DNA from: Burkholderia sp. Ax-1724
Lineage (GTDB): Bacteria; Pseudomonadota; Gammaproteobacteria; Burkholderiales; Burkholderiaceae
Assembly (NCBI RefSeq): GCF_011752995.1
Contig: NZ_VWWL01000034.1
Coordinates: 1-61,010, forward strand
Length of the DNA: 61,010 nucleotides
Direction of reading: 5' to 3'
The notes beneath the pieces are model-generated. The model made no database searches and was not told where the DNA came from. It was given only the letters and a program-made list of their open reading frames with translations. This document shows, piece after piece, positions 1-8,312 of the stretch. A program made the translations under genes and the position numbers. How positions within the stretch are numbered: position 1 is the stretch's first letter; the number at the start of each line of letters is the position of its first letter.

Positions 1-211
1 GCCATCCAGGGCCTCCCGCTTCCCCGTGCCCCGCTGGGCGGAACACGAAAGAGCGGAATTCTAGCGGGACCGGATACGACTTGCAAGTACGAATTCAGGG
101 TTTTCCTTAGCGACCCTTGCCGAGGCCAACTGCTTCGTCGAAACAGCCGGCGTCCTCCTCAAAAATCAGTACCCGCTCAGCCGCGCACTCATATAAACGA
201 CATCGCTCAAC

Positions 212-772
212 TCACGCCGCCACATGCCTACGCATTACCCGCTCGACCAGATTCAGATAGTGATCGAGATCGGGTGTCGCGCGATCTTTCACCTTTGCGC
301 GATCGTCCCAACGACGCAGCCTCAACGCATCTTCCGCGTAGGGCTTTTGCAGAAATGCCTCGGCATCCTCCCTGCTGAAGATGCCGCCCTGCAACTCGAG
401 ACTGCGTACCGAATCAGCGGAAAGCTGGCCGAAGTAGGTAGCATCGATTGCGCAGAGGCAGCGCTTCGCGTCGACGTGCAGGCGAATCGGCTCCAGCACC
501 GCGTCCGACAACACCGGCCGCAAAAAAGGCAGCGCGTAATACTGATGCAGATCGTCGATGCCGTGCTGCGTCGGCGTCTCCCCCTGCAGGTTCAGCAGAT
601 GTCCAAGATCATGCAAAAACGCCGCCGCGACCAGTTCCTCGCTCGCGCGCTCTTCCTCGGCAAGCGCGCCGCTCTGCAACGCGTGCTCGAGTTGCGTCAC
701 CGGCTCGCCGCTATATGCGAGGCGGCCGTGTCGCTCGAACAGCGAACGGATATCGTCCAGATTCAATGCCAT
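212..772 (-). CDS. PhnZ-like HD-domain phosphonate oxygenase
   Basis: This 186-residue HD-domain protein belongs to the HDIG family found in phosphonate-degradation operons. The family is related to PhnZ, a di-iron oxygenase that cleaves 2-amino-1-hydroxyethylphosphonate to glycine and phosphate. Visible hallmarks are YSGEPVTQLEHALQ (residues 20-33), matching the PhnZ substrate-contact Tyr and Glu (here Y20 and E23) plus metal-binding His30, and HDLGH (54-58), the HD metal ligands. It is the last gene of the minus-strand phosphonate cluster and lies immediately downstream of a broken phnY. PhnZ needs a partner hydroxylase (PhnY*) to make its substrate, and none is in this window, so the exact substrate is unproven. 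The start is the ATG just before residues ALNLDDI. Confidence 0.85.
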   Translation of the reverse strand: MALNLDDIRSLFERHGRLAYSGEPVTQLEHALQSGALAEEERASEELVAAAFLHDLGHLLNLQGETPTQHGIDDLHQYYALPFLRPVLSDAVLEPIRLHVDAKRCLCAIDATYFGQLSADSVRSLELQGGIFSREDAEAFLQKPYAEDALRLRRWDDRAKVKDRATPDLDHYLNLVERVMRRHVAA

Positions 773-778
773 CCGTCA

Positions 779-1193
779 CTCCCACGGTAATGAATACGTC
801 TTCTGATTGGTAAAGCGCTTCGTTGCTTCCTGCCCTCCTTGTGGCCAGGCTCCGAGTCCCTGATGCTGCCGAACAGCATCAGCTCGATCCGGCAACCCGG
901 CAGGCTCCATACGTTGACTGCCCGCGCACTTCGTTGACGATGAAACACGTGATCGCGTCCTGCCGGTTCGCACAATACGCACGACGACAAACCGAGTGGC
1001 ATCCCGTTGCTGATTCCGATCGCTTCGTCGAGCGTATCGAATGCGATGACCAGCGACGCCGGGCCAAATGGTTCCTCCCGCACGAGCCTCATCGACCAAT
1101 AGACGTTGTCGCGCAGGGTCGACGCGTATACCGCGCCGCTACGTTCGTTGCTGATGTGCAAACGCGCGCCTTGCCTTGCACCACCGCTTCCAT
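779..1193 (-). pseudogene. phnY: Remnant of phosphonoacetaldehyde dehydrogenase (phnY)
   Basis: The three minus-strand frames together spell the C-terminal third of a PhnY-type aldehyde dehydrogenase. One frame gives MRLVREEPFGPASLVIAFDT and later VNVWSLPGCRIELMLFG. A second gives NRQDAITCFIVNEVRG between those two. A third gives the terminal FTNQKTYSLPW. At least three frame changes are needed. The N-terminal two thirds, including the NAD fold and the catalytic Cys, are gone; about 140 of roughly 480 residues remain. Intact PhnY oxidises phosphonoacetaldehyde to phosphonoacetate, the substrate of the adjacent phnA. Its position between phnA and the HD oxygenase is where an intact phnY would be expected in such a cluster. 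Confidence 0.85.
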
Positions 1194-1337
1194 GCCCACA
1201 CGCCCCGAGCAGCTACGCGGCAGCAGCGGTGGCATCGATCACCGTACCGATCCTAAATCGACGCCTCGAACGGATCGCCCTACGCCCAGGCACACGCTAC
1301 CCCGACGACCGACGCCCGCAACTCCACCGCGCCGCGC

Positions 1338-2612
1338 TCACGACAACGACGCCACCCCATTCAGCGCGACATCGAAAACATCGAAGTTGCGCAGCCTCGC
1401 CGCACCGCGGCCGTCATCGGAAACCGGCCTCCCGATGCGCCGGTTGAACAGCAACGGCACCTCCTGCTCCGAGATCCCGCCATGCGAGCGCAACGGCACG
1501 GTCAACCCGGACAGATCGTGCTCGTCGCGGCGCGTGCCGAACACAACGTGCTTCGCGCCGATCACCACGAGGTCGCCGACACGATCCTCCGGCAATTCGA
1601 AGCGCGCGCATGCGGCGCGCCGGTCGAGCACGACGTCGATTCCCGGCAGACGGCCAATCCGCGCCATCACGGACTCAACCTCGACATCGCGCGGCAGATA
1701 AACCGTCGCGAACGAACCGAGCGCGCCATGATGCACGACGTACGGATCGGTAATCGGCAGAATCACGCGCGCCGTATTCGCGCCGAACCAGTCGTCGAGC
1801 AGGTCCTGCAGATAAATCACGTTCGGCTCGCCGGTTTGCGAATCGTGCTTGGCGTTCATGCCGTGATCGGCAGTGAGGCCGATCACCCAGCCAAGCGCGT
1901 CGAGCTGCGCGAGATAGCGGTCCATCATCGCGTAGAACGCGTTCGCGCCCTCGGTGCCGGGCGCGCATTTGTGCTGGATGTAATCGGTGGTCGACAGATA
2001 CATGAGGTCGAGCCTGCGCGTCTGCGCGAGCCGCACACCGGCCGCGAACACGAATTCCGACAAGCCGGCGCTATACACGTCGGGCAACGGCAAGCCGACC
2101 AGATCGAGCACGTCCTCGATGCCGTTTTCCTCGCGCGTCACCTTGTCGGCCTTTTCGGCCGAAAAGCAGATGCCCTTCAGTTGCCAGCCGAGCAGGCCGC
2201 GCAACTTGTCCTTCGCGGTAACGACCGCCACCGCGGCGCCTGCCTCGGCGGCCGCCGCGAGCAGCGTGGGCGCGCGCAGGTACGCGGGGTCGTTCATCAT
2301 CACCGCCGCGCCCGCGCCGCCGTCGGCGTCCGGGTTCCAGAAGTAATTGCCGCAGATGCCGTGCACGGACGGCGGCACGCCGGTCACGATCGAGAGGTTG
2401 TTCGGGTTCGTGAACGACGGAATCACGCAGTCGCCGCGAAAAGCCGCGCCGCCTTCGAGCATCGAGCCGATAAACGGCGCGACGCCGGCGGCGACCGCGG
2501 CTTCCAGATACGCGAACTCGCAGCCGTCGACGCAGACGACGACGGTCGGTTGCGAAGGCAGCCGATAGCGGCGCCCATTGACGTCGATCGTACGTTGTCC
2601 GGAATGTGTCAT
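1338..2612 (-). CDS. phnA: Phosphonoacetate hydrolase
   Basis: A 424-residue alkaline-phosphatase-superfamily enzyme that hydrolyses the C-P bond of phosphonoacetate to acetate and phosphate using two zinc ions. With the start at 2612 the key residues fall at D29 (in CVDG), the nucleophile T68 (in PSFTNPNN), D210 and H214 (in TTDYIQH), D249-H250 (in LTADHGMN) and a late His in RSHGG. This numbering is nearly that recalled for the characterised Sinorhizobium PhnA, which favours this start over the ATG five codons upstream (2627). Neither start has a clear ribosome binding site. It is encoded downstream of the GntR regulator. All ligands are present, so the enzyme itself looks active although the upstream-acting phnY is broken. 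Confidence 0.93.
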   Translation of the reverse strand: MTHSGQRTIDVNGRRYRLPSQPTVVVCVDGCEFAYLEAAVAAGVAPFIGSMLEGGAAFRGDCVIPSFTNPNNLSIVTGVPPSVHGICGNYFWNPDADGGAGAAVMMNDPAYLRAPTLLAAAAEAGAAVAVVTAKDKLRGLLGWQLKGICFSAEKADKVTREENGIEDVLDLVGLPLPDVYSAGLSEFVFAAGVRLAQTRRLDLMYLSTTDYIQHKCAPGTEGANAFYAMMDRYLAQLDALGWVIGLTADHGMNAKHDSQTGEPNVIYLQDLLDDWFGANTARVILPITDPYVVHHGALGSFATVYLPRDVEVESVMARIGRLPGIDVVLDRRAACARFELPEDRVGDLVVIGAKHVVFGTRRDEHDLSGLTVPLRSHGGISEQEVPLLFNRRIGRPVSDDGRGAARLRNFDVFDVALNGVASLS

Positions 2613-2698
2613 TGCAGGGATTTCCATCGGCGGGGATTTCGTTGTGGGTCAATCGTTGCAAGAACCGGCATGGCCGCTGTGCCGCTACCGCTTCGCCA

Positions 2699-3448
2699 TC
2701 ATTTTCCGCGTGCACCGGACTCGCACCCGGCCGCCATGCTCCCGGCCGTGCGAACCTCGCCCGCTCCACACGCCGCATGCGCACGCAGCCGCCCGTCATG
2801 CACATGAGCATGCATCAACGCAGCCGCGCGCCCGGCGTCGCGCGATGCGAGCGCGTTCAGAATCGCGCGATGCTCGGCGAGCGAGCGCTCCATCGCGTCG
2901 GCTTCCACCGCGAGCGCCGCGCGGCGAAACAGGCTCAATTCGCTGACCAGCCGCCGATACGTCTCGTACAGCTTCGCGTTACCGGCCGCCGCGACGATCG
3001 CGTCGTGAAACGCGACGTTCGCGCGGCCATACGCGTCGCGATCGTGCGACGCAAGCGCGGCGCGCATCGCATCGAGCCAGTCGCGCAGCACCGCGAGCCT
3101 GCCCGCGTCGATGCAGGTCGCCAGCATCCGGCATGCGGCCTCTTCGAGCAGCGCGCGCACAGCGTAGATCTCGTCCGCCTCGGCGAGCGACACCGTGCGC
3201 ACGAACACGCCGCGATTCTTCTCCGTGCGCACGAGGCCCGCCTGTTCGAGCGCGCGAAAGGCTTCGCGCACCGGTCCGCGCGACACCTGCAGCCGCGCCG
3301 CCCAGTCCGCCTCGTTGAGCTTGTCGCCCGGCGCCAGCGTGCCATCGACGATATGCCGCTCGATTTCGTCGCGCACCAGCGCCGTCAGCGAATGCCGGCG
3401 CACGACCTCGATGGGATCGACGGAAGCAGACTGCATATTTTCGGTCAT
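2699..3448 (-). CDS. phnR: GntR/FCD-family regulator of phosphonate use
   Basis: A 249-residue GntR-family repressor or activator. The N-terminal winged helix-turn-helix (about residues 18-85) includes LQVSRGPVREAFRALEQAGL. The C-terminal FCD ligand-binding domain follows, with FHDAIVAAAGNAKLYETYRR and a conserved AEHRAIL segment. It sits between the transporter genes phnSTUV and phnA on the same strand, the arrangement of the Burkholderia-type phosphonate regulator (a family distinct from Salmonella PhnR). The ligand is presumably AEP or a breakdown product. A 13-bp palindrome overlaps its own start codon, which suggests autoregulation. The start ATG at 3448 is chosen because the preceding in-frame codons read as non-coding DNA. 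Confidence 0.85.
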   Translation of the reverse strand: MTENMQSASVDPIEVVRRHSLTALVRDEIERHIVDGTLAPGDKLNEADWAARLQVSRGPVREAFRALEQAGLVRTEKNRGVFVRTVSLAEADEIYAVRALLEEAACRMLATCIDAGRLAVLRDWLDAMRAALASHDRDAYGRANVAFHDAIVAAAGNAKLYETYRRLVSELSLFRRAALAVEADAMERSLAEHRAILNALASRDAGRAAALMHAHVHDGRLRAHAACGAGEVRTAGSMAAGCESGARGK

Positions 3449-3459
3449 TTTGACAAAAT
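3447..3459. promoter_or_regulatory. Palindrome overlapping phnR start (possible operator)
   Basis: The sequence ATTTTGACAAAAT is a perfect 6-1-6 inverted repeat that covers the start codon of the GntR regulator. It stands out because it is AT-rich in a GC-rich setting. A bound dimer here would block initiation of phnR-phnA. Only the symmetry and position are seen; binding is inferred. Confidence 0.4.
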
Positions 3460-3576
3460 TTGCCGCCTCACCTGGGCGCTGCGCTACGCTAGTCGGCATA
3501 CCGCACGGGCTCGCCTCCGTCAGATCACGACTACGGCCGCCGGCCAGTCCAATCAGCCTCCGAGCCGAACCGGCAA

Positions 3577-4440
3577 TCAGCCGCCCCGCCGACGCGGCGC
3601 ACGCGCCGCGATCAGCAGCAACGCAACCAGCGAAACCAGCAGCAGGATCAGCGACAACGCCGAAGCCGGCAGGTAGTAGCCGCGCTCGACCTGCCCGACC
3701 ACGACGATCGGCACCGTCGCGAAACCCGGCGGATACACGGTCAGCGTCGCGCCGAGTTCGCCGAGCGACAGCGCGAAGCCGAGCGCGAGGCTCGCGCGGA
3801 TCGCCGGCACCAGTTGCGGCAACACGACGCGGCGCAGCACCATCGACGGCGGCGCACCGAGGCTCGCCGCCGCTTCGCGCAGCACCGTCAACTCCGGGCG
3901 CAGCGCCGCCGCGGCGCAGCGGTAGCAGAACGGCAGCACCAGCGCGAGCTGCACGAACACGACGATCGCCGCCGAACTCGACAGATCGATCGGCCGCTTG
4001 TGATACGCGATCAGCACCGCGAGGCCGAGCACCACGCTCGGCACGCCGTTGGGCATCATCGCGATCGTGTCGACGAGCGCGCCGAGCCCGCGCCGGTCGC
4101 GGCCCTCGAGCGCGAGCGCAAGCCACAAACCGAGAATCGTGCCGAGCACCGCGACGCCCATGCCGACTTCGAGACTCGTCGTCAGCGCGTCGAAGTCGCT
4201 CGAACCGAGGCGTTCGAACCAGCGCATGCTGAAGCCGTCGGGCAGGATCGTGCCGGACCAGTGCGAGGCGACGCTCGACAGCGCGACCACCAGTACCGGC
4301 AGCACGAACAGCCAGAAGCACAGCAGCGCGGCGAAGCCGAGGAACAGACTGCCCAGCACGCGCACCGCGAGGTTGTGACGCACCGGCCGCGCCTTCTTGT
4401 GCATGACCGGCAGCACGGTCGGATCGAGTTCAACGGCCAT
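3577..4440 (-). CDS. phnV: AEP ABC transporter permease PhnV
   Basis: A 287-residue inner-membrane permease of the 2-aminoethylphosphonate importer. It has a short cytoplasmic N-terminus with a first TM around residues 30-55. The binding-protein-dependent permease loop (EAA region) is visible as AAASLGAPPSMVLRRVVLPQ, the contact site for the ATPase. The C-terminus ends in basic residues after a final TM. The gene overlaps the end of phnU by 11 bp and has a strong AAGGAG ribosome site six bases upstream of its ATG, so PhnU and PhnV are made from one message as the heterodimeric channel. Confidence 0.9.
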   Translation of the reverse strand: MAVELDPTVLPVMHKKARPVRHNLAVRVLGSLFLGFAALLCFWLFVLPVLVVALSSVASHWSGTILPDGFSMRWFERLGSSDFDALTTSLEVGMGVAVLGTILGLWLALALEGRDRRGLGALVDTIAMMPNGVPSVVLGLAVLIAYHKRPIDLSSSAAIVVFVQLALVLPFCYRCAAAALRPELTVLREAAASLGAPPSMVLRRVVLPQLVPAIRASLALGFALSLGELGATLTVYPPGFATVPIVVVGQVERGYYLPASALSLILLLVSLVALLLIAARAPRRRGG

Positions 4441-5380
4441 GACCGGCTCCTTTCTCCTTGCGGCTATTGACGCGCCGGTACAACGCGTAGAGCGACAACG
4501 ACATCAGCAGCATCACCACGGCGCCGGCGGCGGCGGTCGGCAGATCGAGATCGACGGTGGCGGCGCTGTAGATCGCGACCGGCAGCGTAATCAGATGCGC
4601 GCTGCCGAGCACGAGCAGAATGCCGAACTCGTTCAGGGTCAGCAGAAAGCACAGGATCGTGCCGGCCGCGATGCCGGGCCACGCGAGCGGCAGGATCACC
4701 CTGAACGCCACCATCATGCCGTTCGCACCGAGGCTGCGCGCGGCCTCGATCAGACGCTGGTCGAGCAGCGCGAACGACGCCAAAGTAGGACGCACGACGA
4801 ACGGCGTATAGAACACCACTTCCGCGAGCACCACGCCGCCGATGCCGAACAGGAAATCGAGCGGCGGCGCCTGCAGATTGAAGAGCCGCTGCAAGCCGAT
4901 GCTGACCGAACCCTGCGAGCCGTACAGAAAGATCAGCGTGAACGCGACGAGAAACGACGGAAACGCGACGAACAGTTCGAGAAACCGCGTGACCATGCGT
5001 GCGCCCGGAAACGGCTTGAAGAACAGCAGCGCCGCGAGCGCCACGCCGAGCAGCGAGGCGAGGCTCGCGCTCGCGAACAGGATGCCGAGCGTCGTGCCGA
5101 TCACGCCGCGCGTATCGGGATTGCCGAAGAACGTCGCATAGGCCTGCCCCGAAAAGCCATGCGCACCGCTCAGGCTCAGCAGCACGAGTCGCACGAGCGG
5201 ATAGATGACGAGCGGGCCGAGCACCACCACGACGATAAACAGCAGATGCCATTGCGCGAGGCGTTCGCGCCGCTTCACCGCAGCCGCGTGTGCCGCCGCG
5301 CTCGCGAGACGGCGCGCGGCGGCGGCGTCGTTCGGGACACCGAGCGAATTGGGCGTATCAGGGCTTGATAAGGACGACAT
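4430..5380 (-). CDS. phnU: AEP ABC transporter permease PhnU
   Basis: A 316-residue inner-membrane permease, the partner of PhnV. It has an N-terminal basic segment (RRERLAQW), a TM at about residues 45-70, and the permease EAA loop seen as EAARSLGANGMMVAFRVILP. The start at 5380 (MSSLSSPDT) overlaps the end of phnT by 23 bp, which implies translational coupling. An upstream in-frame start would extend further into phnT and is less likely. The product imports AEP across the inner membrane with PhnS, PhnT and PhnV. Confidence 0.9.
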   Translation of the reverse strand: MSSLSSPDTPNSLGVPNDAAAARRLASAAAHAAAVKRRERLAQWHLLFIVVVVLGPLVIYPLVRLVLLSLSGAHGFSGQAYATFFGNPDTRGVIGTTLGILFASASLASLLGVALAALLFFKPFPGARMVTRFLELFVAFPSFLVAFTLIFLYGSQGSVSIGLQRLFNLQAPPLDFLFGIGGVVLAEVVFYTPFVVRPTLASFALLDQRLIEAARSLGANGMMVAFRVILPLAWPGIAAGTILCFLLTLNEFGILLVLGSAHLITLPVAIYSAATVDLDLPTAAAGAVVMLLMSLSLYALYRRVNSRKEKGAGHGR

Positions 5381-6458
5381 CGTCAGCCTCGTAACGCAGG
5401 GAAACACGCGCGCCCTTCTCCGGCATCATGCCGTGACCGCGCTGCATCGTGACGAGCACGGGTTCGTTCGGCAACGCATCGAGCACGACCGACACCGACA
5501 CCACCGCGCCATACCACTCGACCGACGCGATCGCGCCGTGCAACTGCCCTTCGCCGAGCGGCACGATGCGCAGCGCCTCGGGACGCAGACAGGCGACCCG
5601 CTCGCGCTCGTTGTGGCGCGCGTCGTCCATGCCGAACGCAACCTGCGGCGGCAGCAGATTGGCCGCGCCGAGATAACGCGCGACGAAGCCGTCGGCGGGC
5701 GTGTCGTACAACTGCTGCGGCGTGCCGAGCTGCGCGATGCGGCCCTCGCGCATCAGCAGCGTGCGGTCGGACAGCACGAGCGCGTCGTCCTGATCGTGCG
5801 TCACGCAGACGATCGTCAGATTCGGCAGGCGCTCATGCAGCGCCTTCAGTTCGGAGCGCACCGAGGCGCGCAGATTGGCGTCGAGCGCGGAGAGCGGTTC
5901 GTCGAGCAGCAGCACATCGGGCTCGATCACGAGCGCGCGGGCCAGCGCCACGCGCTGCTGCATGCCGCCCGACAGTTGCGCGGGCATCACGTGGCCGGCG
6001 TCGCCGAGCTGCACGAGCTTGAGCGCATCGGCGACGCGGCGCGCGACGTCGCGCGCTGGAACCCTGCGCGCGCGCAGGCCGAACGCGACGTTCTCGAACA
6101 CCGTCAGATGCGGAAACAGCGCATAGCTCTGGAACAGCAGACCGAGATTGCGCTTGTGCGGCGGCACGTGCGTGAGGTCGTGGCCCGCCACGGTCAGCGT
6201 GCCGGCAAGGCCGTCCGCCTCGATGAAGCCCGCGATGAAACGCAACAGGGTCGTCTTGCCGCAGCCGCTGCGGCCGAGCACGGTGAGCAGCTCGCCGCGC
6301 TGGATGGTCAACGACAGATCGTCGAGCACCGTGCGCGTGCCGAAGCGCACCGTCAGATGATCGATCTGCACGCCGCCGGACGCATCGGAACGCGCGGCGT
6401 CGAGCGCATCCGATGAAGCGCCAGGCGCATTGGGGTGAGCGAGACTGGCCGTATTCAC
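5358..6458 (-). CDS. phnT: AEP ABC transporter ATP-binding protein PhnT
   Basis: A 366-residue ABC ATPase that powers AEP import. The Walker A motif is GRSGCGKTT (about residues 62-70). It is followed by a Q-loop (LLFQSYALFPHLTVFENVAFGL), the signature LSGGMQQRVALARAL, Walker B VLLLDEPLSALD and the switch His in THDQDDAL. The C-terminal part is a TOBE-like regulatory domain. The start is taken as GTG at 6458 because GGAGGA lies seven bases upstream in the correct orientation. Reading further upstream only adds GC-biased non-coding sequence. The gene follows phnS after a 245-bp gap that contains a hairpin. Confidence 0.92.
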   Translation of the reverse strand: MNTASLAHPNAPGASSDALDAARSDASGGVQIDHLTVRFGTRTVLDDLSLTIQRGELLTVLGRSGCGKTTLLRFIAGFIEADGLAGTLTVAGHDLTHVPPHKRNLGLLFQSYALFPHLTVFENVAFGLRARRVPARDVARRVADALKLVQLGDAGHVMPAQLSGGMQQRVALARALVIEPDVLLLDEPLSALDANLRASVRSELKALHERLPNLTIVCVTHDQDDALVLSDRTLLMREGRIAQLGTPQQLYDTPADGFVARYLGAANLLPPQVAFGMDDARHNERERVACLRPEALRIVPLGEGQLHGAIASVEWYGAVVSVSVVLDALPNEPVLVTMQRGHGMMPEKGARVSLRYEADDVVLIKP

Positions 6459-6508
6459 CGGGTCTTCCTCCAACAAGATTAAAGCTGATGCGGCGCCACG
6501 CGCGACAC

Positions 6509-6530
6509 CCGGGCCATTGCATCGGCCCGG
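6509..6530 (-). terminator. Hairpin between phnS and phnT (possible attenuator)
   Basis: CCGGGCC and GGCCCGG form a 7-bp stem around an 8-base loop in the 245-bp gap after phnS. There is no T-run. In binding-protein operons such hairpins often stabilise the upstream mRNA or reduce readthrough into the permease genes; that role here is inferred. Confidence 0.3.
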
Positions 6531-6621
6531 CCGCCGGCACGGCGCCGCCTGAATCCAGGCAAGTCCGGCTGCGCCGAGCACGGCGCGCGACCGGACGTAC
6601 TTCAAACGCGGCCCGCTTCGG

Positions 6622-6712
6622 CCGCTTATTGCGAGCGACTCTTTCAGCCGCCCGGTTCAGCCGCTGATTGCGGCCGCTGAGTGAGACTGCTTATTGAAAC
6701 CGCTTACTGCGG
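6622..6712. repeat. Three CCGCTtATTGCGg copies spaced exactly 39 bp
   Basis: Near-identical 13-mers begin at 6622 (CCGCTTATTGCGA), 6661 (CCGCTGATTGCGG) and 6700 (CCGCTTACTGCGG); the last overlaps the end of phnS. A partial fourth lies at 6687. The spacers do not match well, so this is a degenerate or decayed tandem array with no assigned function. Confidence 0.4.
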
Positions 6713-7795
6713 CTTGACCACTTCGAGCTGCTTGCCCGACGAACCGATTACGTCGTTCTTCCAGCGCGTGGTCCAGTCGGCCTTCTTCGCCATCACCTGG
6801 TTCCAGTCGACCGGAATCAGCTTCACGCCCGTGATCGCCTGCTTGACCGCCGCGCCGTTCTTGCCGGCGAGCGGCACGTCGGTGCGGCCCGGAATGCCGA
6901 AAATGTCCGGCACCTTCGACTGCACTTGCGTCGACATCAGGTAGTCGATCAGCTTCTTGCCCTCGGCCTGGTTCGGGCCGTTCTTGATCAGCGCGATCGC
7001 GTACGGCAGCTGGAACGTGGTCGGCTGGCCGCCGGGCGCGGCCGCGAGGAACACCGGCTTCAACGACAGGCCGCCGTTGGCCGCGTCGTCGAGGTCCATC
7101 TGCAGGTCGCCGTTGGCGACCGCGATTTCGTTGCGCGAGAGCAGCACGTCGAGGTAGCCCGTGCCCTTGGTGTGGAACTTGGCGCTCTGCTCGAGCTTCT
7201 TCAGATAGTCGAACGCCTTGTCCTCGCCCATCAGTGCCGAGGTCAGGATGATCACGGCCATGCCGTCGCCGGCGGTCGCCGGGTTCGAGTAGGCCACCTT
7301 GCCGCTGAAGTCCGGATGCAGCAGGTCCGCGAAGGTCTTCGGCTGGGTCTTCGTGACTTCGGGGTTGATCGCGAACGAGAAGTAGTTGTTCACGAAGGTC
7401 GCCCACGCGCCGTTCGGCGCCTTGGCGATGGCCGGCACGTTCTTGTAGTTGGCGCTCTGGTACGCCTGCAGCAGCCCGCCCTGGTCGGCCTGCTGGATGA
7501 ACGGCGGCAGCGTGACGAGCACGTCGGCCTTCGGCTGATCCTTCTCGATGGTCGCGCGGTTCACGACTTCGCCGCTGCCCGCCGTGACGATATTGACCTT
7601 CACGCCTTCCTGCTTCTCGAAGCCCGGCAGCACGTCCTTGTACAGATTTTCGAGGCCGTCGGCGGTGTACAGCACGACCGCGCCGGCCGCATGGGCCTGC
7701 ATTGCCATGCCGCCGAACGCCGCCGCGGCGACCAGCGCCGGCAGCAGTTTGCGCGCGAGGCCGGCCGTGGCGTGAAGGGAATTCGTCTTTTTCAT
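6704..7795 (-). CDS. phnS: AEP ABC transporter periplasmic binding protein PhnS
   Basis: A 363-residue periplasmic solute-binding protein of the iron/polyamine-like class that captures 2-aminoethylphosphonate. It has a classical signal peptide (KKTN start, hydrophobic ALVAAAAFGGMAMQ, cleavage after AHA near residue 36). The mature domain begins GAVVLYTADGLENLYKDVLP, with typical hinge segments including YSNPATAGDG. A GGAGAGAG ribosome site precedes the ATG. It is the first gene of phnSTUV, as expected for the most abundant component. The 0.7 kb upstream should hold the operon promoter. Confidence 0.92.
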   Translation of the reverse strand: MKKTNSLHATAGLARKLLPALVAAAAFGGMAMQAHAAGAVVLYTADGLENLYKDVLPGFEKQEGVKVNIVTAGSGEVVNRATIEKDQPKADVLVTLPPFIQQADQGGLLQAYQSANYKNVPAIAKAPNGAWATFVNNYFSFAINPEVTKTQPKTFADLLHPDFSGKVAYSNPATAGDGMAVIILTSALMGEDKAFDYLKKLEQSAKFHTKGTGYLDVLLSRNEIAVANGDLQMDLDDAANGGLSLKPVFLAAAPGGQPTTFQLPYAIALIKNGPNQAEGKKLIDYLMSTQVQSKVPDIFGIPGRTDVPLAGKNGAAVKQAITGVKLIPVDWNQVMAKKADWTTRWKNDVIGSSGKQLEVVKPQ

Positions 7796-8029
7796 GTCGC
7801 TCTCTCCGAAAGGCAAAAAACCAGACGGTCGGGATAACCCATACCTGTAGTGATTGAATGGCGGCACGCGCCGTTTGCATGTTGCCCGCAGCCGTTGCCG
7901 CGCCGGTCTCCATCGATTGCAGATTGCCGACAACTTTGCCGCATCCCGCTCCGCCTGACCGCCAGCCCGTCTCCGATACTCGCGCTGCCTGCCATGCCTG
8001 AACGGGCACGGCAAGAATCACAGGTTTCG

Positions 8030-8047
8030 ATGACAACGCCGTGACTA
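8030..8047 (-). promoter_or_regulatory. Candidate PhoB box upstream of phnS
   Basis: On the plus strand ATGACAA, four bases (CGCC), then GTGACTA resembles the reverse complement of the Pho box, which is two CTGTCAT half-sites separated by 4 bp. The match is about 10 of 14 half-site positions, with one good and one weak half. It lies about 235 bp upstream of phnS. Phosphate-starvation control would fit the operon; binding is not shown. Confidence 0.3.
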
Positions 8048-8312
8048 TTCCGCCGAATTCCAAAAAACGACACAATTTGCCAACTCAGGCCAACTCGCGC
8101 GAACCACGGCGCGACCGGCGCACGAGCGTCCGCGCACCGCATCCATGCCGATCGTACGTGGCGAAAATGACGCTGTGTGCAGGATGCGCCGCGAAACCCG
8201 GGTGACGGCAGCGGCGCCGGCTTACGCCGGTTCGCGCGGTGCGCTGAGCGGATTCGTGGCATTTGCCGGTTTCGGCGGCACTCGCCTCGCCCGTAACGGG
8301 CGGACAGGCGTT

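Noticed and set aside
224..790. Plus-strand open frames over the HD oxygenase
   Set aside because: They are antisense shadows of the GC-rich HD gene; their products are Arg/Gln-rich and show no motif.
3814..5368. Long plus-strand frames opposite phnV and phnU
   Set aside because: His/Arg/Gln-rich composition typical of antisense frames in high-GC genes; the opposite strand has clear permease motifs.
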